NCBI GenBank assembly: GCA_002134785.1 | Contig: MBQZ01000040.1 | Span: 62,001-126,000, forward strand | From: Crenothrix sp. D3 | GTDB taxonomy: Bacteria; Pseudomonadota; Gammaproteobacteria; Methylococcales; Methylomonadaceae | Length of the DNA stretch: 64,000 nucleotides | Reading direction: 5' to 3' | In this document: positions 10,101 through 17,141 of the stretch, piece by piece | Numbering within the stretch: position 1 is the stretch's first letter | How the letters are laid out: the number at the start of each line of letters is the position of its first letter | Program-made: the position numbers and the translations under genes | Notes under the pieces: generated by a model | What the model was told of the DNA's origin: nothing | The model's database searches: none | What the model saw: the letters and a program-made list of their open reading frames with translations, nothing else

Positions 10101-10971
10101 AAATGATTTCGCCGTTACGTTCTACTAAGCCGCGTGCCTTAACCACCCCCTCTTGATTAATCACCGTATCAAGCAATTGATTAGCGGCTTTGGCACTCAT
10201 GACCACGCGCCCACCGTCAGCTTGTATCGCGCCTTGATTGGTGATTTGTGCGTTTAATGCGGCTTCGGTGACTTTGACTGCAACCAGTCCATCGCCTTGA
10301 AAATCCAAGTCCACGGTTTTACCTGCGGCTAACGCAGTTGTGCCTTTCGGGGTATTTATCGTTCCCGTATTAGTTACTTTCTCACCAATCAACGCCACCA
10401 CGCCGCCGTCTTTGGTATTAATCATGCCGTGATTTTCTAGGCTGCCCGTCGCACCGTTTTGGGTGAAATGTTGATTGCCATTGATAAAATCAGCGTTGTT
10501 GATGTCGTGAGTCGTGGCGATTAAACCACCCACATCGACTTGTGCCGTTTTACTAAAGACGACACCGTTGGGATTGACTAAATAGACTTGACCGTTAGCA
10601 TTGATTTGCCCTTGAATTTGACTGGCATCCTGCCCCACCACTCGATTAAGCAACGCCGCATTGGCATCGGGTTGATTAATATTGACCGCCTCAGTAGGCG
10701 CGACCGAAAAACCTTGCCAATTAATCACCGCTTTTTGACTGGCTTGGTCAATTTGCATCACGTTAGCAGTTGGCGTACTCACCGTCGCTTGCCCTGCAAC
10801 CAGTTGGTCGCCCGTTGGTAATGCCCACGTCGGCGTAGTACAAATTAACAAGCTGGTCGCTAATAGCTTGCGACGATTAACAGAGCGTTTGCCTTGCCCT
10901 TTGCTAATTTCTGACACGGCAACCCACGCGTTTAAGGCTTCATTCCAAATACTACGGTAGATGTGGTTCAT
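4129..10971 (-). CDS. Two-partner secretion exoprotein (TpsA) with C-terminal caspase-like protease
   Basis: A 2280-residue protein. It starts with an extended signal peptide region (MNHIYRSIWNEALNAWVAVS), with cleavage expected after A50 (TPTWA|LP). The filamentous-haemagglutinin secretion domain follows to about residue 170, with NPNG at 133-136. A long beta-helical stretch leads to YDG and MBG-type repeats near 1175-1420, then a proline-rich linker. About 1545-1875 resembles a beta-propeller (DGSVRVWDF, GELALWDVASGKK) and ends with GWTVMDGFGRFDGS, a motif often seen before bacterial caspase domains. From about 2030 there is a peptidase C14 domain with the dyad H2107 (VVYFAGHG) and C2160 (MVDSCYSG). 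A good Shine-Dalgarno (AAGGA) precedes the ATG. It is third in a tpsB-tpsA-tpsA cluster and should be exported by the TpsB at 14751. Secretion and protease activity are inferred from family. Confidence 0.88.
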   Translation of the reverse strand: MNHIYRSIWNEALNAWVAVSEISKGQGKRSVNRRKLLATSLLICTTPTWALPTGDQLVAGQATVSTPTANVMQIDQASQKAVINWQGFSVAPTEAVNINQPDANAALLNRVVGQDASQIQGQINANGQVYLVNPNGVVFSKTAQVDVGGLIATTHDINNADFINGNQHFTQNGATGSLENHGMINTKDGGVVALIGEKVTNTGTINTPKGTTALAAGKTVDLDFQGDGLVAVKVTEAALNAQITNQGAIQADGGRVVMSAKAANQLLDTVINQEGVVKARGLVERNGEIILDGGDNGITQVSGTLDVSGNGAGEKGGKLVVTGDKVLVDSTATLNAAGATGGGDILVGGSWQNSDTSVRQANATVVKQGAVLDASATDNGKGGTVVAWSNIHNPNSATRAWGTFLAKGGVNGGDGGRIETSGHWLDVEGIKVDTVAPLGKAGTWLLDPWDVTITTTTDPIGFFGSFLGNTWIPNASGSQINPSAIEAVLNSGTAVTITTTGTGLEAGNITVNASITKQGGGDASLTLRAANNIYINLVTIDSLAGGLNLAFQSDSDGSNGGAIQIQNTTINSNGGNISFSGGINGAGYAQGNGSDLNGLWLDYATLNSGGGNIVMRGRSSDLASSIGGAQHVDGVYISGNSSINSGTGTISIDGIAQGQGTGMLSNGIEIGSFGIIDIRSANTTANAIRLTGTAAVNAAAVSQGYGILTNYSQNDVGVPEEKTIAATGGGGITLIGSSNRDAGVHIAPHVNILANSGGIILDGATTGTTRSAIESTGTLGQQAGSIVPTSSSSIDIIADSLNLATSSLAGTPLASDRLSSTGILTIRPKTTNRSMTVQVGAGGNSQLTVDLSLFGAGLPVSPTFSKVVFGSSTTGIMNVSGLNFVNSYDVDLLTGSDLTFSGASNTVAGVLTVATVGNGTVTSTPALNVSNLLLRGTNSFFNFNNPANTIGTVAAVLGSGSLNLVNSQTLTINGIDPTGTGTVTIEALGTTSDLILNQPVVTADGNIILAAGRDFINNVSPINSGIAITGTGQYFVYSSNPANSLEGMLNFNKHYNQTYTSGVIPSYATTGNWFFYTVAPQLLVAPDLKTITYSTAIGAYIPNYTGFIDGDTATTAGISGAALFDTFGATSTSGNFIVGLHDAVYNSGLLSSLGYSFADNRNSLNELTITPLPLPITGISANNKIYDSTTAATLSGTAFVTPITFDLVNLSGTATGSFVSPNVGNNGVTLINNYSISGADASNYLLQLPILTANITPATLIYTANPSTRVYGAANPAFSGTVTGFVGTETLASATTGIASFTSLATNLSNVGNYAINGSGLIANNGNYLFTQAVSNETALSITPATLSITANNDSKVFNGLAYSGGNGVIFSGFVNGETSAVLSGTLNYTGNSQGAINVGTYDITPVGLSANNYRINYVNGNLSVLPEILPPVVVPPVQNTPVQNTPVDVQPINQAEQDNIAGLITSVSNKPLISFEAIPVSSDLFVNDITDDFANNATDNLEKVKSDLPCTDSESEPKTKLPNCQKRKESKEATRSIIPILKIKNSSGRVKHLEMSANRNFVSLLFEDGSVRVWDFQSGIQRQIVASNNKQQLTDIGTVNDKGDLLPIASKTGIDVHDIISSLADDKLAINQPDVTHFVTSEDGSLLLVDFGANELNLWDNKQNKKRWQLPYQRGTVHNLALTTNKRYGAVLSRQAGTYVMPANLQLKSVTDAIDIVDLNTGKIIKSLPNMGEQIVYMQFKDNDTLSVGLASGELLDWAIPSNTQETSVNFAESLVAVDKAKDTYAYLLKDGTVRVGDGQGHIRLSLQNKDNAFQNAKLLEDGKKLLTVLANGELALWDVASGKKMLRLFSTHQGWTVMDGFGRFDGSEEAMANFSWLANEEEIPLDNFSENYYEPGLLSNVLQNQDYLNSDSDSVRGGISLPPKVNLQLAEQQTKGDNVAVQLDVYNRGGGIDKISLYHNGKLLSNEGNVVVAQTQQDNTDDHRALMVNITPSAGKNTLKVVASNDMGIENSSTELSFDGKTKAYTSSLRLLTIGIDKYSDANLDLDYSVADANAIVQAIKTGATTTVSKHLINENATKPKILAELKELSQGTQQDVLVVYFAGHGLAVGKEWYFLPHETTLQDTPEKIAAAGITATELSDIFKNSKIQHILLMVDSCYSGAGMNAFSQLQNGQRYFTRQLSRSLGITVITATTKDQEATELKNLGHGLFTYLITQDLAKKDTTGSTTAHGVAENITKTLPVFSKKMLGASQDPAVYTHGNDFMLTDILKDSSTKKPD

Positions 10972-11059
10972 GATATATTCCTTCTTATGTTTATTTCACG
11001 TTGCCAAGTTATTTTTGAAAACGATGAACAGCATATTTTTGTTCGCTCTTAACATTCTA

Positions 11060-14000
11060 TCAGTCTGCGGGTAATTTAATACCACCCTTTTCAATCAAAA
11101 TAGTTACTTCTGAATCATCCTGCTTAACGGATTGTGTTTTTTGGTTGCCCAAAAATGTCGTGGCAACCTGTAGCGGTACACGTTGATCTTCCAGATTGTA
11201 GCCGATAGGTTCAGTTTGCTTTCTATCTATCAACAGTGCGGGTTCAATGATTAATTGTCCATCTCCATAACTGATTTGGTAATTATCCGCGCTTAAGCCA
11301 CTGGGGGTAATCCAATAAGAACCCACATTAATCGCACCCTGACTATTGCCGCCATAATTAAGGTTGCCGAATAACACTGCATTGGTTTCACCATTCAAAA
11401 ACCCCGTATAGCGAACACCATTACCCCCAGAGTAACCGAGTCCATCATAGACTTTGTTGGCATCGTTAGCGGTGATAAGTAGATTGGCTTTGTTAATGGT
11501 TAATACGCTATTCACATAGCTGATGTCATAGCCTTGTTGGTCTGAATAAAGCCCTGTGGGTATGTAGCTACCAGCATTTTTAATGCTGTAAGGATTGGCT
11601 TGATTAAATAAATGCCCGCTGGTGGTTGCATTAGCAAGTGAATAACGAGGATTGCTTAAGACACTATCGCTTAAGCCATTGTAGGTTTTCGTGATGTTAT
11701 CAGCGGTGATGGTTAAGGGGGTTAAAAAAGAGCGTAGCAAAGGCGCGGTTTGTCCTTCGTAGATACGCCATATTGCGGAGCTGCCGCCTGTATTGGCTAT
11801 ATCCCAACCTGCATTACTGAACGTTGCCAGTTGCATCATTTCAGCGGTGGTTTTGCCTGAGACATTGTTTAATGTGCCACTTTCATTACGACCAATGCCA
11901 CTGTTAATGTCTTTGCCAGTCGTTTCTGTGTTCCAGAAGGCGTTGTTGATAGCACTGGGTTTGTAGTAGCGGCCGAAGCCGCGGTGGTAGGTGTTTATAT
12001 CTCTGTTGCTTCCCAGCAACCCGCTAGCATATCTAATGCCACTGACACTACCCGTTGCATAGACGTTGTTGATAGTACCGCCTATGTTTTCTCCCGCCAG
12101 CCCACCGATATAATTATTACCACTGACACTACCCGTGGTATAGGCATTATTGATAGTACCGCTGTTTTCTCCCACCAGCCCACCGATATTGTCATTACCA
12201 TTGACACTACCCGTGGTATAGGCATTGCTGATAGTGCCGTGGCTGTAATTAAATCCCACCAGCCCGCCGACATCTATGCCACCACTGATATTGCCCGTTG
12301 CGTTGACATTGCTGATAGTACCGTTGTTAATTCCCACCAGCCCACCGACTTCCATGTTGCCACTGACATTGCCCGTTGCGTAGGCGTTGCTGATAATGCC
12401 AGAATTAGATCCAACCAGCCCGCCAACAATAAGATTACCAGTGACACTGCCCGTTGCATAGGCGTTGCTAATAGTGCCACTGTTGTTTCCCACCAGACCA
12501 CCATAATGATCGCCCCGACCACCGCTGACACTACCTGTTGCGTAGGCGTTGCTGATAGTGCCAGAATTAGATCCCACCAACCCGCCAACAGAACCCATAC
12601 CACTGACACTACCCGTTGCGTAGACATTACTGATAGTGCCGTAGTTACCTCCCACCAGTATACCCGTGTGTTGATTCCATAAATAAAAAGTAGTAGGAGA
12701 AGCAACCGAAGCATTAATTAATCCAATATCACGCAGCAATCCACCAGCCCCAATATCAGCAAACAAACTGACACCACCTGAAGTTTTTGCACTATCAATG
12801 GTTAAGTTAGAAATAGTGTGTCCCAAGCCATGAAACTGCCCAGTGAACATTGAGTTGGATGTTCCAATAGGCTCAAACCCCGTCCCCGTCGCGGAAGCCC
12901 AGTTTTGCGCAGGAGTCGCATCAATATTGCCGCCGAGGGCATAATTACCCGTCAGATTATTTTGAATGCCTTGTAAGCTGGTTGTGCTGGTGTCGTTAAC
13001 CACGCCTAAGTCGGTAATCACGGTGTAATTAGTGACTGCCCCATCTGAGCCTAAGCGCGTGCTGAAATTATTGCCTGCGGGTAAATTAACCGCTGCTCGC
13101 ACAACATAATCACTGGTATTGCCCGCCGCCAGCGCACCTTGCCCAACTTCCAAGGCTAATTTCGCGCTGCCTGAGCCGTTTAGAATGCTGTCTATATTGA
13201 TGTTGCGGTACGCGGACAGGGTGAGGTTATTGGCTGCCCAAGCAATCACATCATTGACAAAAATATCGCCGTTCCCTGCACTATTACCCGCTCCACAAGT
13301 CGATCCCGTACAGGTTGCTGATGCTGTACCCGTTTGAATTTTTACATTGCCGTTTGTTAATGCAACACTTAATGCCGTACCTGTGATGTCGCCACCTGTG
13401 GCGGCAATGGTGAAGTCAACAGGGTCTATGAACCAAGTGCCGCTGTTGCCGTGCTTCGCCTGCGTGCTAATTTTCGCGGAATCGGCAATGTTGATGTGGG
13501 CGGAGGAGGTTTCAATTTTGCCACCATTCCCTGTGTTGGGTGCAGTGGCATTGAGCTTGCCCGCTACGTTCACTGTGCCGTTGTTCATGTTGGCTAATAC
13601 GTTGATGCTACCTGCGTTGCCACGATTTAGAGCAATGGCGTTGACGCTGGCATTTTCAGCGATGTGGGTTTCGCGAGTGGTTTGTGTGTTGCCGATATTA
13701 ATAACGCCACCGCCTGCCTCACCTGAGGCGGTGACTGCCGCGCCGTTGTTTAGCTGTACGGCTTTACCTGTGACGTTAATCGTGCCGCCTGTGTTTTGTC
13801 CGTCGGTGCTGAGTGTGCCGCTGACTTTCACCACGCCGTTATCACCCCCGTCGAGTACAATCTCACCGTTACGTTCGATTAAGCCTCGCGCTTTCACAAC
13901 ACCGTTTTGATTAATCACGGTATCAAGCAATTGATTAGCCGCTTTCGCACTCATGACCACACGCCCACCGTCGGCTTGTATCGCTCCTTGGTTGGTGATT

Positions 14001-14725
14001 TGTGCATTCAGTGCGGCTTCAGTGACTTTGACCTCAACCAGTCCATCACCTTGAAAATCCAAGTCCACGGTTTTACCTGCGGCGAGAGCTGTTGTGCCTT
14101 TCGGGGTGTTTATCGTTCCAGTGTTAGTCACTTTTTCACCAATCAACGCCACCACGCCGCCGTCTTTGGTATTAATCGTACCGTGATTTTCAACACTGCC
14201 CGTCGCGCCGTTTTGGGTAAAGTGATTATTGCCGTTGATAAAATCTTGGTTGGAAATCTCATGCGTGGTGGCGATTAAACCACCGACATCGACTTGCGCC
14301 GTTTTACTAAAGACGACACCGTTGGGATTGACCAGATAAACCTGCCCATTGGCGTTGAGTTGCCCTTGAATCTGACTGGCATCCTGCCCAACCACGCGAT
14401 TGAGTAACGCGGCTTGGGCATTGGGTTGTTGAATGTTAACCGCTTCGTTAGGATTGATAGAAAACCCTTGCCAGTTAATAACAGCTTTTTGACTGGCTTG
14501 GTTAATCTGCATTTGCCCAGCACTGGGTGTGTTGACGGTTGCTTGTCCTGCCACCACTTGTTCACCCGTCGGTAATGCCCACGTCGGTGTGGCACAAATT
14601 AACAAGCCAGTCGCCAATAATTTGCGACGATTAACAGAGCGTTTGCCTTGTCCTTTGCTAATTTCTGACACGGCGACCCACGCTCCTAATGCTTTATTCC
14701 AAACACTACGGTAGATGTGGTTCAT
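11060..14725 (-). CDS. Two-partner secretion exoprotein (TpsA) with GLUG and MBG repeats
   Basis: A 1221-residue paralogue of the neighbouring 2280-residue exoprotein. The first roughly 290 residues are nearly the same, including the extended signal peptide (cleavage expected after A50), the haemagglutination-activity secretion domain and the NPNG motif. After about 330 the two diverge. Residues near 680-910 hold about eight to nine GLUG-type repeats of the form GGLVGxNSGTISNAYATGSV, the class also found in some bacterial adhesins. MBG-like repeats follow near 1000-1160, and a short basic/acidic tail ends the protein with no caspase domain. It lies 25 bases after tpsB and 88 bases before the second exoprotein gene, consistent with one operon. 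The likely role is surface or released adhesin; the target is unknown. Confidence 0.85.
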   Translation of the reverse strand: MNHIYRSVWNKALGAWVAVSEISKGQGKRSVNRRKLLATGLLICATPTWALPTGEQVVAGQATVNTPSAGQMQINQASQKAVINWQGFSINPNEAVNIQQPNAQAALLNRVVGQDASQIQGQLNANGQVYLVNPNGVVFSKTAQVDVGGLIATTHEISNQDFINGNNHFTQNGATGSVENHGTINTKDGGVVALIGEKVTNTGTINTPKGTTALAAGKTVDLDFQGDGLVEVKVTEAALNAQITNQGAIQADGGRVVMSAKAANQLLDTVINQNGVVKARGLIERNGEIVLDGGDNGVVKVSGTLSTDGQNTGGTINVTGKAVQLNNGAAVTASGEAGGGVINIGNTQTTRETHIAENASVNAIALNRGNAGSINVLANMNNGTVNVAGKLNATAPNTGNGGKIETSSAHINIADSAKISTQAKHGNSGTWFIDPVDFTIAATGGDITGTALSVALTNGNVKIQTGTASATCTGSTCGAGNSAGNGDIFVNDVIAWAANNLTLSAYRNINIDSILNGSGSAKLALEVGQGALAAGNTSDYVVRAAVNLPAGNNFSTRLGSDGAVTNYTVITDLGVVNDTSTTSLQGIQNNLTGNYALGGNIDATPAQNWASATGTGFEPIGTSNSMFTGQFHGLGHTISNLTIDSAKTSGGVSLFADIGAGGLLRDIGLINASVASPTTFYLWNQHTGILVGGNYGTISNVYATGSVSGMGSVGGLVGSNSGTISNAYATGSVSGGRGDHYGGLVGNNSGTISNAYATGSVTGNLIVGGLVGSNSGIISNAYATGNVSGNMEVGGLVGINNGTISNVNATGNISGGIDVGGLVGFNYSHGTISNAYTTGSVNGNDNIGGLVGENSGTINNAYTTGSVSGNNYIGGLAGENIGGTINNVYATGSVSGIRYASGLLGSNRDINTYHRGFGRYYKPSAINNAFWNTETTGKDINSGIGRNESGTLNNVSGKTTAEMMQLATFSNAGWDIANTGGSSAIWRIYEGQTAPLLRSFLTPLTITADNITKTYNGLSDSVLSNPRYSLANATTSGHLFNQANPYSIKNAGSYIPTGLYSDQQGYDISYVNSVLTINKANLLITANDANKVYDGLGYSGGNGVRYTGFLNGETNAVLFGNLNYGGNSQGAINVGSYWITPSGLSADNYQISYGDGQLIIEPALLIDRKQTEPIGYNLEDQRVPLQVATTFLGNQKTQSVKQDDSEVTILIEKGGIKLPAD
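11984..12714. repeat. Tandem GLUG-encoding repeat array inside tpsA
   Basis: Roughly 70-75-base units encode GGLVGxNSGTISNAYATGSVxG on the minus strand, about eight full copies plus a degenerate one. Units differ mostly at the variable linker residues (for example GNLIV, GNMEV, GNDNI). Such arrays change length by recombination or slippage. The array keeps long open frames on the opposite strand, which are shadows rather than genes. Confidence 0.85.
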
Positions 14726-14750
14726 GACGGCTTACCTATGCTAGAGTGTC

Positions 14751-16508
14751 TTATTGAAACGTTTTTGTCACTTGAAAATAGGCTTGTGGCGCATTTTGAT
14801 TAGGGTCTGACGTAGGCTGTGTGCCGACATCACGCCACGCTAAACTGGTACGCACGGTGATATTTGCTAAACCTAGCCAATTAATGCCAAACCCATAACC
14901 TGTTAAATGGCGCGAGTTATTGTTAAATAACGGATTAGCGTTGATGCGTGAAAAACCCGTATCAATAAAACCAATCAGTTGAAAATTACCTGGAATATGT
15001 TCAATTGTGGGTAAGTTATAACGGGCTTCACCGTTAAATATCCAGCCTTCGTCGGCACTGCCTTCACCGACAGGATAAGCACGAATAGCCGTTGGGCCAC
15101 CTAAACTGATTTGCTCAGAACTGTCGAGATTTTTGCTGGCGACTTGACCACTAAAATTAGCGTACAAACTCACGTCACCCCATTGACTATCGCCCCAAAT
15201 ATTTTGAGTACGATTAAGCTGCCAATCAAGTTTGTGATAACCCCCATTGGTATTAAGCCCTGATAGGTTGTCGGCAAGCGCGGCGATTTGATCGGTAAAA
15301 TAAACTTCGCCTGCTGATACACTCAGAAAACCTTGTGTTAAACCCCCAGTGGGTAGAATGTTGTCATGCAAACTGCCTGCAAATGAAAAGCTCATCAAAT
15401 TGATTTCACGGTCATTATGCGGATTAACGTAGCTAGGATAACCAATGTTGTCTTGTAGCCAGCGGTGTTCATAATGTGCAATCCCTGTAAGCCGCGCATC
15501 ACGACTTAAATACAAAGGATGTGTCAGACTAGCACCCACAGTCCGTGCCAGACCCGTGGCATCTAACGGCGTAAAACTACGCCCCAAACTATAATTCAAT
15601 TGCGAAAAATTAACGCCTAATTGCGTCCCATAGCCATTAATCGGTACGCTATAATTTGCTGCCCCCATGACTGAACCGCCTGAATCCGTAGTTTGAACCC
15701 GCAATGCCAATTGATCGCCTAAACCAAAAGGATTAACAACATTCAGCCCCCCCTCAAAGCGGTAGTAACCCGTAGAATACAAGCCGTGATTATCGGTAGA
15801 CACATAACCATTGATAAGCGGCTTTTCTTTCACTTTCAGTGCTAAAGCCGTTGTGCCTGCTTTACTACCGGGTGATAACACCAGTTTACCGTTGATACTG
15901 GGCAGGTCATTAATGAGTAAACTTAAATGACTCAACTCGGCATCCGTTACTAACTCGCCTTGTTTATTGGTATTAAGAAAGCGTTGCAGCACTTCTTTAT
16001 TAATGCGCGTATCGCCCATCAATTCAATCGCATTGCCGTTCAAATGTGAACCATCTAAATGACCTTCGAGAATCACAATCTCCACAATGCCATTTTTAAT
16101 GGATTGCGCAGGTAAATACGCCTGAGCAATTAAATACCCTGCTTTACGATAATAATCAGTAATCGCATTCGCGGCAGCTTGCAAATCATCAAAGCTCACA
16201 GGATGCCCCTTGTAATTAGTCAACAAGGCTTGCAACTCATCATTACTAAATTGACTATTACCGCTAAAGGAAAACGTCTGCACCGTCACCCGCAAATCGC
16301 TTTGTCGCTGCATCGGTGGGCGTGGTTGATCCCTATTTTCTATACTGATTTCGGGTTTTTGCTTCGGTAGTTCAGGCATTTCGCGACTTTCTCGCATTAA
16401 CAAACCTGAGTTGGGTACTTGTGGCGGCGCGGCTTCCGCAACGGGCATCAAGCTGGTAAATAGCAACAGAGTGATGGCATTAAGTGCGTATGGATGAAGT
16501 GAGTTCAT
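14751..16508 (-). CDS. TpsB outer-membrane transporter (ShlB/FhaC/HecB family)
   Basis: A 585-residue protein with a signal peptide (cleavage expected after A26, PVAEA|APP), a proline-rich periplasmic stretch, and a POTRA domain from about residue 73 (TVQTFSFSGNSQFSNDELQA) to 150. A 16-strand barrel-type C-terminal half follows, from about 190 to the end. The motif IRAYPVGEGSADEGW near the C-terminus matches the conserved VRGY/IRGY loop tip of the FhaC family. TpsB proteins recognise the TPS domain of their TpsA partner in the periplasm and thread it across the outer membrane. The gene is first in the cluster and is followed 25 bases later by the first of two exoprotein genes, so one transporter probably serves both. 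Length and order fit the family. Confidence 0.9.
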   Translation of the reverse strand: MNSLHPYALNAITLLLFTSLMPVAEAAPPQVPNSGLLMRESREMPELPKQKPEISIENRDQPRPPMQRQSDLRVTVQTFSFSGNSQFSNDELQALLTNYKGHPVSFDDLQAAANAITDYYRKAGYLIAQAYLPAQSIKNGIVEIVILEGHLDGSHLNGNAIELMGDTRINKEVLQRFLNTNKQGELVTDAELSHLSLLINDLPSINGKLVLSPGSKAGTTALALKVKEKPLINGYVSTDNHGLYSTGYYRFEGGLNVVNPFGLGDQLALRVQTTDSGGSVMGAANYSVPINGYGTQLGVNFSQLNYSLGRSFTPLDATGLARTVGASLTHPLYLSRDARLTGIAHYEHRWLQDNIGYPSYVNPHNDREINLMSFSFAGSLHDNILPTGGLTQGFLSVSAGEVYFTDQIAALADNLSGLNTNGGYHKLDWQLNRTQNIWGDSQWGDVSLYANFSGQVASKNLDSSEQISLGGPTAIRAYPVGEGSADEGWIFNGEARYNLPTIEHIPGNFQLIGFIDTGFSRINANPLFNNNSRHLTGYGFGINWLGLANITVRTSLAWRDVGTQPTSDPNQNAPQAYFQVTKTFQ

Positions 16509-17141
16509 AATATGACCTAATTTAAGTAATGTGACGATAATGAAGAAGACGTGTTTTCATTATAGTGATTCTAGGGGAAGATGATTGAATAAACAATGAA
16601 ACGACTCTGTACCATAAAGTGAGTCGTTTTAAATAAGCCCGCCCAAACGCACCCATAATCGAAAATCAATGAGTTACGAATTTTTCAATTCGCTACAGTT
16701 ATTGATTATTCTGGAAGTCTGCGTAACATCAGTTAGGAACAACATAAGCTGTCAGAAGCAAGTAAAAAAACCTGCCTTCGCGTCGCCATTTTCCCTTGAA
16801 AAGATAGAAAGAGCAATGACTCAGAATGGGCTGTTTTTGGGTATGAAATGGATGCTAAAAATATCCAATGATACGTTTTTGGCGAAAAAACGGGATAAGC
16901 TCTTGAAACTGCAAGGTCACACTGTAAATCACGGGAAACACCAGCGAGCTTAATATCAATATCATGAGCATTCCGCCTAGTGTTGGTGGGCGGCGACCCG
17001 TTGCGTAACGTCAGATAATAAGTCTATCAAGTTAAAGCCATTCATAGTGAGCTTGTCGAAGAGTGAGCGTTAAATATCACGCGTTTTATAGTACTATCCA
17101 ACAACCGTTGGGTATCCGAAAAACTTAATCACGACAGCATA
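16509..17141. other. Intergenic region between divergent tpsB and sensor kinase genes
   Basis: 633 bases with no convincing gene. It should contain the promoter of the tpsB-tpsA operon (toward the left) and that of the kinase (toward the right). An open frame at 16669-16953 (+) has no recognisable content. On the minus strand, bases around 16880-16995 can be read as a short membrane-helix segment (GGMLMILILSSLVFPVIYSV) that vaguely recalls the last helix of RND efflux pumps, but a stop lies just upstream. Bases 17047-17070 (TGAGCTTGTCGAAGAGTGAG) look like a dispersed repeat. Confidence 0.5.

Noticed and set aside
11984-12682. Long plus-strand open frame opposite the GLUG repeats (repeated SHQPTDI-type peptide)
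   Set aside because: It is the antisense shadow of a periodic coding repeat; the minus strand has the start, ribosome site and known domains.
16669-16953. 94-residue plus-strand open frame in the gap upstream of the sensor kinase
   Set aside because: No recognisable domain, no Shine-Dalgarno, mixed composition, and the other strand gives an equally plausible reading; not enough to call a gene.
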